Positions 8,304 through 16,393 of a stretch of DNA of 38,463 nt are shown here, one piece after another. This stretch comes from Sandaracinaceae bacterium. Lineage in GTDB: Bacteria; Myxococcota_A; Polyangia; Polyangiales; Sandaracinaceae. Every line of letters starts with the position of its first letter. The stretch's first letter is position 1. A model generated the notes under the pieces. The model ran no database searches and was not told where the DNA came from. It saw nothing but the letters and a program-made list of their open reading frames with translations. The stretch is taken from the NCBI GenBank assembly GCA_019637095.1, contig JAHBWG010000088.1:1-38463 (forward strand). Direction: 5' to 3'. Both the position numbers and the translations under genes were made by a program.

Positions 8304-8382
8304 CGCGCCGGAGGATAGCTCGCCCGGTCGCCGGCCGCGCGGCGCGAGCGTCCGCGCACTCGATGGCAGAGCGAGGGGCGCC

Positions 8383-8763
8383 TCACCGCTCGTCGAGCGT
8401 CGCCAGGTGGAGCCCTTCGACGCGGGAGAAGTGCTTGCGGTTGCGGGTCATCAGCATCGCCTTCTTCGAACGACAGATCCCCGCGATGAGCGTATCGGCC
8501 GTCCCGATCGGCGCCGCCGCGAGCTCGCGCTGGATCGCGGCGGCCTCCTTCGCCGCGGCGGCGTCGAGGGGGAGGTGGACCATGGCGGCGAGGAGCACGT
8601 GGACCCGCGCGCGCTCGTCGTCGTCGCGAGCCCCGCCGAGGAGCTCGAACACGGTGATCGCCGTCGTCGCGAGCCGGCCGGTGCCGAGCTCGATGTGCAC
8701 TCGCTCCATGGCGCCGCGACCACGCAGCGCGTCGATGAGGACATCGGTGTCCGCGACGATCAT
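8383..8763 (-). CDS. VapC-type PIN-domain toxin
   Basis: 126-aa PIN-domain ribonuclease toxin. It opens with MIVADTDVLIDALRG (D5 as the first metal ligand), then E40 in TVFELLGG, D90 in IGTADTLIAGI, and a C-terminal TRNRKHFSRVEGL that matches the late motif of the VapC family. ATG 8763 overlaps the TGA of the RHH antitoxin as ATGA, so the pair is translationally coupled. Length and motif order are normal, so the toxin looks intact. Confidence 0.93.
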   Translation of the reverse strand: MIVADTDVLIDALRGRGAMERVHIELGTGRLATTAITVFELLGGARDDDERARVHVLLAAMVHLPLDAAAAKEAAAIQRELAAAPIGTADTLIAGICRSKKAMLMTRNRKHFSRVEGLHLATLDER

Positions 8764-8999
8764 CGCCAGTCGCTCCGCGCACGACGCATCGACTCGGCGA
8801 GGCGCTCGCCCGCGTCGTCATCGAACGTGCCGAGCACCCCCTGCGCAGCCCGTACGCGCTCGAGGCGCCCCGCCTGCTCCTCGAGATACTTGTCCACGGC
8901 TTCGCGGATGAGCGGAGAGAAGCCCTTGAGCCCCCGCTGCGCCGCGAGGTCCAAGAGCTTGGCGCGCTGCGCGTCGGTGAGCTCGATCGTCGTCCTCAT
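8760..8999 (-). CDS. RHH/CopG-type VapB antitoxin
   Basis: 79-aa antitoxin beginning MRTTIELTDAQRAKLLDLAA, the short basic beta strand and helix of ribbon-helix-helix proteins, followed by GFSPLIREAVDKYLEE for the second helix. The C-terminal part (LGTFDDDAGERLAESMRRAR) would wrap the PIN toxin. ATG 8999 lies inside a perfect 14-bp inverted repeat, a candidate binding site for this protein. It is transcribed with the toxin gene, which starts in its stop codon. Confidence 0.9.
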   Translation of the reverse strand: MRTTIELTDAQRAKLLDLAAQRGLKGFSPLIREAVDKYLEEQAGRLERVRAAQGVLGTFDDDAGERLAESMRRARSDWR

Positions 9000-9032
9000 G
9001 CATGTGCATGATGCTCCGCATGCACATGCATG
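8997..9032. promoter_or_regulatory. 14-bp inverted repeat over antitoxin start
   Basis: A perfect inverted repeat: left arm CATGCATGTGCATG (8997-9010), right arm CATGCACATGCATG (9019-9032), with an 8-base spacer. The left arm contains the start codon of the RHH antitoxin (cat at 8997-8999). Each arm itself holds repeated TGCATG/GCATG units. The AT content of the arms is clearly above the surroundings. Position and symmetry fit an autoregulatory operator for the toxin-antitoxin pair; the same sequence could also fold as a hairpin that hides the start in the mRNA. Confidence 0.7.
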
Positions 9033-9073
9033 TCAACGACGGTGCGGGGTCAGGAATGCACGACGGCTACGGC

Positions 9074-10006
9074 TCACGCCGAGCGCAGGCGCTCGGCGGC
9101 GCGCTCGGGCGCGACGACCACGACCATCTCGCCGCCTGCGAGCTCGTAGCCGGCGTCGCCGCCCGTGCGGGGCAACAGCTCGAGGTGCCAGCTCGCGGCC
9201 TCGCCGCGCACGCGCGCCGGCGGCAGGCGCAGGACGAGGTTGTGATCGCGAACGCTCGTCGCCGCGCGCAGCGCGCGCGCCGCGGTCGAGAGATGCGCGG
9301 CGAGCGCCGCGAGCGCCGGGTCGCTCGCGTCCGCGAACGCGCCCGGCGCGCGCGGCGCGAAGCGCACCTCGAACGGTCGGCTCGGCGCGTACGGACAGAA
9401 GGACGCGATCTCGGTGTCCGATCGCAAGACACGTGGCCCCTCGAGCTCCTCGCGCAGGACCGAGACCGCGAGCGGCTCGCCGTGCGCCGCGCGGTGCGCC
9501 TCGGCGCGCGCGAAGCGGAGCGCGACCTCCGCCGGGACCCAGCTCGTCGCCGCGATCTGTCCGTGCGGGTGCGGCTGCGAGCTCCCCGCGCGGCGGCCGC
9601 GGTTGCGGAAGAGGAGCACCGCCGCGATCGACGGGTCCGCCTCGAGCGCGGCGACGCGCGCGCGCCAGACGCGCAGCAAGCCGGCGAGGTGCGCCTCGTC
9701 GAGGTCCGCGAGGTCCGCCTCGTGCAGCGGCGACTCGATCACGACCTCGTGGCGGCCCGGCGCGCCCTCGTACCCGGGGGCGACGACCGGGTACCTGTTG
9801 GCGACCACGCGCACCTGCCACGCGCCCTCGTCGGGCCAGCGCGCGATCGTCGCCTCCGTGTCGGCCTCGTTGCCGGGACAGAACGGACAGCGCGCGTCGC
9901 TCGGCTCCGGCGGGCCCGCCGGCCGCACGCCGCCGAGCCCGAACCGACCCGGCGCGACGAGCACGCTCCGGCCGGTGAACGGGTCGATACGGCGCTCCGT
10001 CGTCAC
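9074..10006 (-). CDS. galT: Galactose-1-phosphate uridylyltransferase
   Basis: 310-aa GalT of the HIT superfamily, which exchanges UMP between UDP-glucose and galactose-1-phosphate in the Leloir pathway. Zinc ligands are seen as CPFC (C40, C43), H95 and H146. The active-site motif HPHGQ (146-150) gives the nucleophile H148. GTG 10006 is chosen because GGGAGGAG lies just upstream and the protein then begins MTTERRIDPFTGRSVLVAPG, the usual GalT start. The C-terminal half contains the second HIT-like fold with HNLVLR and SWHLELLPR. No galK or galE is adjacent; neighbours are toxin-antitoxin genes. Confidence 0.95.
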   Translation of the reverse strand: MTTERRIDPFTGRSVLVAPGRFGLGGVRPAGPPEPSDARCPFCPGNEADTEATIARWPDEGAWQVRVVANRYPVVAPGYEGAPGRHEVVIESPLHEADLADLDEAHLAGLLRVWRARVAALEADPSIAAVLLFRNRGRRAGSSQPHPHGQIAATSWVPAEVALRFARAEAHRAAHGEPLAVSVLREELEGPRVLRSDTEIASFCPYAPSRPFEVRFAPRAPGAFADASDPALAALAAHLSTAARALRAATSVRDHNLVLRLPPARVRGEAASWHLELLPRTGGDAGYELAGGEMVVVVAPERAAERLRSA

Positions 10007-10031
10007 GGCTCCTCCCGTCAGCCGCGTCGCC

Positions 10032-10475
10032 TCAGAGGTCGGACACCAGCACGACGCGCGCCTCGTCGACCCGACGCATGTCCGCGTCATTGGTGAGGAA
10101 CGCGTCGCACCCAGCCTGAATCGCCGCGGCGACTTGGAGCGCGTCGGGGGTGCGCAACCCATGGCGGGCGCGCAGCTCCGCCCCCCGGACAGCGATGGCG
10201 ACGTCGATCGGGACGACGCGGACGTGCGCGTGGGCCTCGAACAGTCGACGATAGGCCTCGCCGAGATCGGTCCGTCCGTGACGCAGGGGCTGCGCGAGCA
10301 GCTCCGTGAGCGTGATGACCGAGGCGACCGCGCCGATGGAACCCTCGTCGACGCGACGAGCGACCTCTCGCATCGGCTCGAGGAACGATGGGTGCTTCTC
10401 GATGAGATAGATCAGGGGCGCGGTGTCGAACCCGAGCGTCCTGACGCCTTCGAGCGACTCGAGCGAGCGAGCCAC
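10032..10475 (-). CDS. PIN-domain toxin, third TA pair
   Basis: Predicted 147-aa PIN ribonuclease. Motifs: D17 in LGFDTAPLIYLIE, E58 in TLTELLAQP, D111 in LRTPDALQVAAAI and D130/D132 in FLTNDADMRRV. The phrase RTPDALQVAAAI and the terminal TNDADMRR are typical of a PIN subgroup distinct from the other two in this window. GTG 10475 lies 4 nt past the stop of the small upstream partner and gives a sensible N-terminus; ATG 10508 is an alternative that would overlap the partner. It likely cuts RNA under control of the 72-aa protein upstream. Confidence 0.87.
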   Translation of the reverse strand: MARSLESLEGVRTLGFDTAPLIYLIEKHPSFLEPMREVARRVDEGSIGAVASVITLTELLAQPLRHGRTDLGEAYRRLFEAHAHVRVVPIDVAIAVRGAELRARHGLRTPDALQVAAAIQAGCDAFLTNDADMRRVDEARVVLVSDL

Positions 10476-10479
10476 GCGC

Positions 10480-10698
10480 TCACCACTCGTCGCGAAGGCC
10501 GCGCACATAGGCGTCGGCGTCGACGTCGCGCCAGACGTCATCGCCGAGGCCCACGAGATCGGCGAGCCGGGCGCTCTTCGGCGCTGCGCTCGTGAGTCGG
10601 TCGCGGATCAGCGCGGCGAGCCGCGCCTTCGTCTCGTCGGACAACGGCGCGATGTGCTCGTCGTAGAGCGCCTCGAGATCGCGGAGCGGCTCACCCAC
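10480..10698 (-). CDS. Small antitoxin partner of PIN toxin
   Basis: Predicted 72-aa acidic/amphipathic protein starting at GTG 10698. It has no ribbon-helix-helix or AbrB-like segment that I can see. The C-terminus, GLGDDVWRDVDADAYVRGLRDEW, ends in the LRDEW-type tail common in small helical antitoxins encoded directly before PIN toxins. The gene ends 4 nt before the toxin start. Without an obvious DNA-binding domain it may neutralise the toxin without strong autoregulation. Start codon choice is uncertain because no clear ribosome site is visible. Confidence 0.72.
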   Translation of the reverse strand: MGEPLRDLEALYDEHIAPLSDETKARLAALIRDRLTSAAPKSARLADLVGLGDDVWRDVDADAYVRGLRDEW

Positions 10699-10771
10699 AT
10701 CGCGGAGTATGCGCGGGTGTGCCGTGCGCCGCCACCGTCGCGCGCCGGAGCGAACGAACGTCGATGGTCCG

Positions 10772-12178
10772 TCACGGCGCGAGCAGCCTGCGCTTCTGGA
10801 CCTTGCCCATCGCGTTCTTCGGCAGCGCGTCGACGAAGCGCACCTCGCGCGGGCGCTTGTGCGGGGTGAGCGACGAGGCGACCCGCTCGACGAGCGCCTC
10901 CGCCGCCACCTCGCCGCGCGCGACCACGAACGCGACGATCCGCTCGCCGAGGTCGTCGTCGGGCGCGCCGACCACCGCGACCTCGGCCACGGCCGGGTCC
11001 TCGAGCAGCGCCGCCTCGACCTCGCCTGCGCCGACCTTGTAGCCCCCCGTCTTGATGAGGTCCGTCGAGCGGCGGCCGACGATGCGGATCGCGCCGTCCG
11101 CCGCGCGGGTCGCGAGGTCGCCCGTGTAGAACCAGCCGTCAGCGTCGAGCACCTCCGCGGTCGCGCCCGGCCGACCGAGGTATCCACAAAACACGTTGTC
11201 GCCGCGGATCGCGACCTCGCCGATCGTCACGTCGTCGCGCGCGTCGAGCGGCCGGCGCTCGTCGTCGACGAGCCGCAGCGCGACCCCGTCGAGCGGCCGG
11301 CCCACGGAGCCGGGGCGCGGCCCGTCCGTCGCGCGAACCGCGCAGTCGATGAGCGTCTCGGTGAGCCCGTAGCGCTCGAGGATCCCGCGCCCCGTCGCGG
11401 CCTCGACCCGCCGGTGCTCGCGGACGGGCAGACCGGCCGAGCCGCTGATCCAGAGCCGCGCGGCGCCGAGCGCGCGCGCGATCTCGACGTCCTCTTCGGC
11501 CTCGGTCGCGAGGCGGTGCACCATGGTCGGCACGCTGAAGAGCAGCGTGCTCGCGTCCTCGCCCAGCGCGCGCGCGAGGCGCGCGGGCTCGAAGCGCTCG
11601 AGCCAGTGGAGCGCGCCGCCGGCGCGGAGCGCGCCGTAGAGCCCGAGCACGAGCCCGTGCACGTGGAAGAGCGGCAGCGCGTGCACCACCGTGTCGAGCG
11701 CCGACCACTCCCAGGCCGCGGCGAGCGCGTCGAGGTCGAACGCCACGTTCTTGCCCGAGATCACCGCGCCCTTGGGCGGGCCGGTCGTCCCCGAGGTGTA
11801 GAGGACGAGCAGCGGGGCCTCGCCGACCTCGGCGAGCGGCAGCGCGCCGGACGGGTCGAGCGCGGGCTCGAGCGCGCGCGGATCGATCACGCGCGCGGGC
11901 GCGGCGTCGGCGAGCACGTGGGCGCGCGCGGCGTCGCCGAGCTTGGGGTCGAGCGGCACGCTCACGATCCCGGCCGCGGCGTGCGCGGCGAGCACGACCG
12001 GCGTCATCGCGCACGGGTGCGTCCAGACGGCGACCCGCTCGCCGGGCGAGGCGCCGAGCCCCGCGAGGTACGCGCGGCACGCGCGGGCGAGCTGCCGGTA
12101 CGTCAAGACGTCTCTCCCGAAGCGGAGCGCGGGCCGATCGTCGGGCGCCGCGAGGCGCGAGAAGAGGGGCCCGCTCAC
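10772..12178 (-). CDS. MatB-like acyl-CoA ligase
   Basis: 468-aa AMP-forming acid-CoA ligase. Motif A3 YTSGTTGPPKG (127-137), A5 GILERYGLTET, A7 DGWFYTGDL, A8 IVGRRSTDLIKTGGYKVGA and catalytic K459 in NAMGKVQ are all present. The segments PLFHVHGLVLGLYGALRAGG and SVPTMVHRL and the short length are most like malonyl-CoA synthetase (MatB/ACSF3), which activates malonate with ATP and CoA. The start GTG 12178 overlaps the amidase stop as GTGA, so the two are coupled. Substrate malonate is a guess from family resemblance; methylmalonate or another short dicarboxylate is possible. Confidence 0.88.
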   Translation of the reverse strand: MSGPLFSRLAAPDDRPALRFGRDVLTYRQLARACRAYLAGLGASPGERVAVWTHPCAMTPVVLAAHAAAGIVSVPLDPKLGDAARAHVLADAAPARVIDPRALEPALDPSGALPLAEVGEAPLLVLYTSGTTGPPKGAVISGKNVAFDLDALAAAWEWSALDTVVHALPLFHVHGLVLGLYGALRAGGALHWLERFEPARLARALGEDASTLLFSVPTMVHRLATEAEEDVEIARALGAARLWISGSAGLPVREHRRVEAATGRGILERYGLTETLIDCAVRATDGPRPGSVGRPLDGVALRLVDDERRPLDARDDVTIGEVAIRGDNVFCGYLGRPGATAEVLDADGWFYTGDLATRAADGAIRIVGRRSTDLIKTGGYKVGAGEVEAALLEDPAVAEVAVVGAPDDDLGERIVAFVVARGEVAAEALVERVASSLTPHKRPREVRFVDALPKNAMGKVQKRRLLAP

Positions 12179-13668
12179 GCGTGCGTCGGCGCGCGCCGGT
12201 CGAACCAGGGCTGCGCCTCCTCGAGCTGTCGCGCCAGGCGGAGCACGGTGATCTCGTCGCCAGGACGCGCGGTGATCATCGCGCCGAGCGGCAGCCCGTC
12301 CTCGGTCCAGTAGAGGGGTACGCTCGCCGACGGCTGGCCGGTGACGTTGAAGGGCGGCGTGTAGGGCGCGAAGTCGTACGCGCGCGCGATCGCGCGGTCG
12401 AGCAGGCCCGGGAGCCGGAGCACGGCGGGCGTGTCGGCGTAGGCGAGGACGTCCTGCAGCCGCGCCTCGAGGCCCGTGGGCAAGAGCGCGCCGTGCTCGA
12501 TCGGCGCCGTGCCCGTCGTCGGCGTGAGGAGCACGTCGTAGTCCCCGAAGAACGACACGATCTTCGCCGCCTCGACGTGCAGCACGCGGCGCTCGACGAC
12601 CGCGTCGCCGCCGTCGATCGAGCGGCCCGCCATCGCGAGCACCCAGGTGAGCTGCTCGACGTCGGACGCGCGCGCCGGGCGGTGCAGGTGCCGCTCCGCC
12701 CACTTCAGCTCGCCCGCGACGGCGATCGCGAAGTGGTAGAAGAAGGCCTTGGCGAAGGCGCCGGCGTCGAAGCGCGGGCGCGCGCGCTCGACGTGGTGCC
12801 CGAGCGACTCGCAGAGGCTCGCCGCGCGCTCGACCGCGCGCGTCGCCTCGACGTCGCGCGGCGCGGGCAGGAGCGGCTCGTCCGTGAACGCGATGCGGAG
12901 CGGGCCCGTCGAGGGCGCGTCGAGCGCGGCGAGGAACCCGCTCGCGGGCCGCGGGAAGTACATCGACGTCGGCTCTTCGCCTGCCGTCGCGTCGAGCATC
13001 GCGGCGCTGTCCCGCACGCTGCGCGTGAGCACGTGCTCCGAGGAGAACCCGAAGAACCGCTCGGGCTCGTCCGGGCCGACGGGCATGCGGTACTTCGAGG
13101 GCTTGAGCCCGAAGAGCCCGCAGCAGCTCGCGGGGATGCGGATCGAGCCGCCGCCGTCGCCGCCGTGCGCCATGGGGACGAGGCCCGCCGCCACCGCCGC
13201 CGCGGCGCCGCCGCTCGAGCCGCCCGGCGTGCGTCCGTGCCGCCACGGGTTGTGCGTGGGGCCGTGGAGCGCGGGCTCGGTGACGGGGAGGATGCCGAGC
13301 TCGGGCGTGTTGGTCTTGCCGAACACCACGAGGCCCGCGGCGAGGTAGCGGCGCACGAGCTCCGAGTGCTGCGCCGGGCAGTACCCGCGGTACATGCGGC
13401 TGCCGCTCTCGAGGCGCACCCCCGCGTACGCGCTCGAGAGGTCCTTGAGGAGGAACGGCACACCAGCGAACGGCCCCTCGAGCGGATCCTTCGCGACGCG
13501 CCGCCGCGCCTCGTCGAACATCTCGATCACGATCGCGTTGACGCGCGGGTTGACGCGCTCGGCGCGCGCGATCGCTTCGTCGAGCAGCTCGGCCGGGCTC
13601 ACCTCGCCGCGTCGGACGAGCTCGGCCAGCCCGAGCCCGTCGTAGCGGTCGTACTCCGCGAATCCCAT
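12175..13668 (-). CDS. Amidase-signature family hydrolase
   Basis: 497-aa amidase of the amidase-signature family, using a Ser-cisSer-Lys triad: K75 in FLLKDLSS, S151 in TPGGSSGG and nucleophile S175 in GGGSIRIPA; the 24-residue spacing of the two serines equals that of known members. Length is usual for the family. Broad relatives include 6-aminohexanoate-cyclic-dimer hydrolases and various aryl/alkyl amidases, so the substrate is not determined. There is no signal peptide. It is the first gene of a two-gene unit with the MatB-like ligase. A pathway in which the amidase frees a carboxylate that the ligase turns into a CoA thioester is a reasonable inference. Confidence 0.92.
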   Translation of the reverse strand: MGFAEYDRYDGLGLAELVRRGEVSPAELLDEAIARAERVNPRVNAIVIEMFDEARRRVAKDPLEGPFAGVPFLLKDLSSAYAGVRLESGSRMYRGYCPAQHSELVRRYLAAGLVVFGKTNTPELGILPVTEPALHGPTHNPWRHGRTPGGSSGGAAAAVAAGLVPMAHGGDGGGSIRIPASCCGLFGLKPSKYRMPVGPDEPERFFGFSSEHVLTRSVRDSAAMLDATAGEEPTSMYFPRPASGFLAALDAPSTGPLRIAFTDEPLLPAPRDVEATRAVERAASLCESLGHHVERARPRFDAGAFAKAFFYHFAIAVAGELKWAERHLHRPARASDVEQLTWVLAMAGRSIDGGDAVVERRVLHVEAAKIVSFFGDYDVLLTPTTGTAPIEHGALLPTGLEARLQDVLAYADTPAVLRLPGLLDRAIARAYDFAPYTPPFNVTGQPSASVPLYWTEDGLPLGAMITARPGDEITVLRLARQLEEAQPWFDRRAPTHA

Positions 13669-13721
13669 CGGAGCGGTTGTACCTCAACGCCCGCCGCTCC
13701 GCCGAGCGGTGTTGCGCGCGA

Positions 13722-14561
13722 TCAGAACGCGCCGCCGAGCCCGGCGACCGCGCCGCCCTCGACGGGCGAGACGTCGAAGCGCAGGCCCGCTGCGCGCTGC
13801 GGCTCGGCGTCGGGGACCTGGACGGCGAGCCCGACGATCATCACGACGAGCCCCGCGATCTGCGAGAAGCCCATCACCGGGTGGAAGATCCCCGTCCAGC
13901 GCGGGACCGAGTCCCACTGCAGCGTGGGGAGCTGCCCGAACGGACCGCCGAGCGGCACGAACGAGAGCCCGACGTACTGGCCCGCGAGCGAGTCGCCGCG
14001 GTTGAGCGCGAGGCTCGTGGAGAAGTTCGCGACCCACGTGCCGGCGAACACCGCCATGCCGGGGATCGCGAGCTCCCAGAACGGGCGCGTCGAGCGCACG
14101 ACCAGCGGCGGCGTGCTCGCGACGGGCGCCGCCATGCCGTAGGCGGAGGGAGCAGAGGTCGCCGGCGCCGTGACGCCGTAGGCGGGCGGAGGCGCCGCGC
14201 GCGACGCCGCCCCTGCGAGCTGCGCGTCGATCTGCGCGCGCAGCGCGTCGGCGTGGCTCGCGTACTCCGGCCCCGGCCGCTCGCGGTGAAACGAGGGCTC
14301 GTGCGTGAGCTGGTAGCGCGCGCCGTCGTAGCGGATGCGCACGCGCAGCGTACCGGTCGCGAGGCGCGCGACGAGGTCGCCCGGCGCCTCGCCCTCGGGG
14401 ACGAAGCCGCGCGCCGCGAGCCCCTCGAGGATGGCGACGCGCATCGCGCCCGCGTCCATCGGGCGCGGCGCCGTCCCCGTGCGCGCCGCGCCGAGCGCCG
14501 GACCGCGAGCGCAGCCGAGCGCGCCGAGCGCGAGCAGCGCCACGACGACCGCGCGCGTCAC
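13722..14561 (-). CDS. Lipoprotein with two hydrophobic segments
   Basis: Predicted 279-aa lipoprotein. GTG 14561 overlaps the Lgt-like gene's stop as GTGA. The signal peptide ends at lipobox LGAC-like ALGC (Cys17). The mature N-terminal domain (about 35-130) is soluble with RVRIRYDGARYQLTHEPSFH; a Pro/Ala/Tyr linker with repeated P-x-Y-G-V/M-A-P follows, then two hydrophobic stretches (about 165-185 and 235-255) that could be membrane-spanning, unusual for a lipoprotein. No family recognised. Last gene of the envelope run that begins at 18631. Confidence 0.75.
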   Translation of the reverse strand: MTRAVVVALLALGALGCARGPALGAARTGTAPRPMDAGAMRVAILEGLAARGFVPEGEAPGDLVARLATGTLRVRIRYDGARYQLTHEPSFHRERPGPEYASHADALRAQIDAQLAGAASRAAPPPAYGVTAPATSAPSAYGMAAPVASTPPLVVRSTRPFWELAIPGMAVFAGTWVANFSTSLALNRGDSLAGQYVGLSFVPLGGPFGQLPTLQWDSVPRWTGIFHPVMGFSQIAGLVVMIVGLAVQVPDAEPQRAAGLRFDVSPVEGGAVAGLGGAF

Positions 14562-15406
14562 GCCGCCTCCGCGCGCGCGGGTGCGGCGGGCGCGCGCCAC
14601 ACCCGGACGAGGCCGATCCCGGCGATGGCGACGACGATCGCGAGCGAGGTCCACTGCGCGGTGCTCAGGCCGGCGTAGAGCCCGCGCGAGGCGTCCGCGC
14701 GGAACGCCTCGACCAGCGCGCGCCCGATCGCGTAGAGCACGAGCCACACGGCGAACGCGGCGCCCGACGGGAGGCGGCCGCCGCGCGCGGGACGATAGAC
14801 CGCGAGCGCGCCGAGGCTCGCGACGAGCGCGACCGCGCCCTCGTAGAGCTGCGTCGGGTGGGTCGGCAGGCTCGCCATGCCGGCGGGGACGAGGCCCGCG
14901 TGCGCGTGCTCGAGCGCGGCGAGCGAGCCCGCCGGGTAGCGCACGGCGAGCGCGAGCTCGGAGGGGACGCCGTAGTCGCACCCCTCGAGCAGGCAGCCCA
15001 CGCGCACGAGCGCGTAGACCACGCCGAGGAAGAGCGCGATGCGATCGAAGAACGCGCCGACCGGCGCGCGCGAGACGCGCAGGTGCGCCGCGGCGCCGAG
15101 CGCGGCGAAGAGGAGCCCGCCGTACGCCGCGCGCCCGACGTGGAGGTACGGCGCGACGGACCCCGAGAAGAGCGCCTCGGGCGTGACGCGCAGCCACTCG
15201 TAGACGTAGCCGCCCGCGAGCGCGCCGCCGTACGCGATCAAGAGGGTGGTCGCGGTCCGACGTACGTCGCCGCCCTCGCGGCGCGTGAGCCGGAGCACGC
15301 CGGCGGCGGCGAGCAGGGCGGCGATCCCGGCCAACGTGCCGTACCCCGGCACGAGCGCGTCGGGCACGCCGTGCTCGAGCGCCCACGCGACGAGCACCGG
15401 CCTCAC
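14558..15406 (-). CDS. Lgt-like diacylglyceryl transferase paralog
   Basis: Predicted 282-aa multi-pass membrane protein related to prolipoprotein diacylglyceryl transferase, which puts the first lipid on lipoprotein cysteines. Family hallmarks: AAYGGLLFA (GG96-97), VRVGCLLEGCDYG (R135, C138), and HPTQLYE (183-189). Compared with Escherichia coli Lgt, the essential His103 position holds Tyr95 and the Asn146 position holds Cys138, changes that occur in divergent family branches. GTG 15406 has GGAGG five bases upstream and overlaps the upstream gene's TGA. Coupling to the cysteine-rich lipoprotein upstream and a lipoprotein downstream suggests a dedicated modifying enzyme, but it could also be the cell's general Lgt or a non-Lgt lipid transferase. 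Confidence 0.82.
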   Translation of the reverse strand: MRPVLVAWALEHGVPDALVPGYGTLAGIAALLAAAGVLRLTRREGGDVRRTATTLLIAYGGALAGGYVYEWLRVTPEALFSGSVAPYLHVGRAAYGGLLFAALGAAAHLRVSRAPVGAFFDRIALFLGVVYALVRVGCLLEGCDYGVPSELALAVRYPAGSLAALEHAHAGLVPAGMASLPTHPTQLYEGAVALVASLGALAVYRPARGGRLPSGAAFAVWLVLYAIGRALVEAFRADASRGLYAGLSTAQWTSLAIVVAIAGIGLVRVWRAPAAPARAEAA

Positions 15407-16347
15407 CCGCGCCTCCTTCGCCACGCGAGGTACGCGACGGGGACGAGGAGCCAGAGCGGGTCGAGCGGCGCGCCGGCGGGGCGCGCGTGCTCGTGCTCGG
15501 CCGCGGCGCAGTGGACGCCGCGTCCGTCGGGCCCGCACTCGCACGCGCACTCGCCGCAGTCCCAGCCGCAGTAGTTGCAGCGCCAGGTCGTGCAGTCGCA
15601 CGTGCAGCTCTGGTAACAGCCCCAGCCCGTCGAGGTCTCGCGGTGATGGTCGAACGGGCCGGAGGAGCCGATGAGCGGCGACGACGACGCGCCGAGCTCG
15701 CCCGCGCGCGCGTGCTCGTCGAGCTCCGCCTCGAGCACGAGCCACACCGGGTTCACGAACAACCGCTCGCCCCGCGCGGCGAGCGCCGCAGGCATCCGCG
15801 GCGCCAGCCGCACCGTGCGCGCGCCGGTCCGCGCGGCGAGCTGCTCGATCACCTCGCGCGCGCGGCCGCGCAGCCCCGACGCGAGCGGCTCCTGCGCGAA
15901 GGCCGGGTCCTCGAATGCCAGCGCGGGCGCCGCCTCGGGGACGGCGCCGTCGGCGTCCATCATCGCGAGCGTGAGGAGCTGCGCGTCGAGCCCGACCGGC
16001 TCGATCGCGAGCGCGACGAGCGCGTCGGCGCCGCGCTGCGCGCGGCCGAGGTCGTGCGCCTCGACGAGGTCGGGCGCGTCGATCGCCTCCGCGGCCTCCG
16101 CGGCCTCCGCGGCCGCGAGGAGGCCGCGCTCGCGCTGCGTGCGCACGGCGGCGTCGAACCGCGTCGCGAGCGCCATGCGTCGCTCGAGCGGCAGCGCGAG
16201 GATCTCCTCCGGCGAGGACGAGAGCGCCTCGCGCAGCGGCGCCCCGCCCTCGGAGCTCACGCCCGGCGGCTCCGCGCAGGCCGCGGCGAGCAGCGCCGCG
16301 AGCCCCGCGACGCGCAGGGAGTGCCCGCCCTTCACCATCGACGCCAT
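15403..16347 (-). CDS. Cysteine-rich lipoprotein with C-terminal anchor
   Basis: Predicted 314-aa lipoprotein. Signal peptide ends at lipobox AAAC (Cys24). The middle (residues 45-230) is helical with AAEAAEAAEA and no known domain. Residues about 245-281 contain eleven cysteines in 37 residues, several as CxC or CxxC pairs, followed by a His/Glu patch, a hydrophobic segment (PLDPLWLLVPVAYLAW) and a final RRRRG. That tail resembles rhombosortase/MYXO-CTERM-type sorting signals. ATG 16347 is the first start; ATG 16338 is an alternative. The stop is coupled by GTGA to the Lgt-like gene. The Cys cluster could be disulfide-bonded or bind metal. Confidence 0.78.
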   Translation of the reverse strand: MASMVKGGHSLRVAGLAALLAAACAEPPGVSSEGGAPLREALSSSPEEILALPLERRMALATRFDAAVRTQRERGLLAAAEAAEAAEAIDAPDLVEAHDLGRAQRGADALVALAIEPVGLDAQLLTLAMMDADGAVPEAAPALAFEDPAFAQEPLASGLRGRAREVIEQLAARTGARTVRLAPRMPAALAARGERLFVNPVWLVLEAELDEHARAGELGASSSPLIGSSGPFDHHRETSTGWGCYQSCTCDCTTWRCNYCGWDCGECACECGPDGRGVHCAAAEHEHARPAGAPLDPLWLLVPVAYLAWRRRRG

Positions 16348-16393
16348 CGTCGGCGCGCGCGCGACGCGCGTCAAGACGTGGCCGCGCCGCGGG

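Noticed and set aside
14335-15186. Plus-strand Arg-rich frame over the Lgt-like gene
   Set aside because: Composition is that of an antisense shadow; the minus strand has transmembrane and Lgt motifs.
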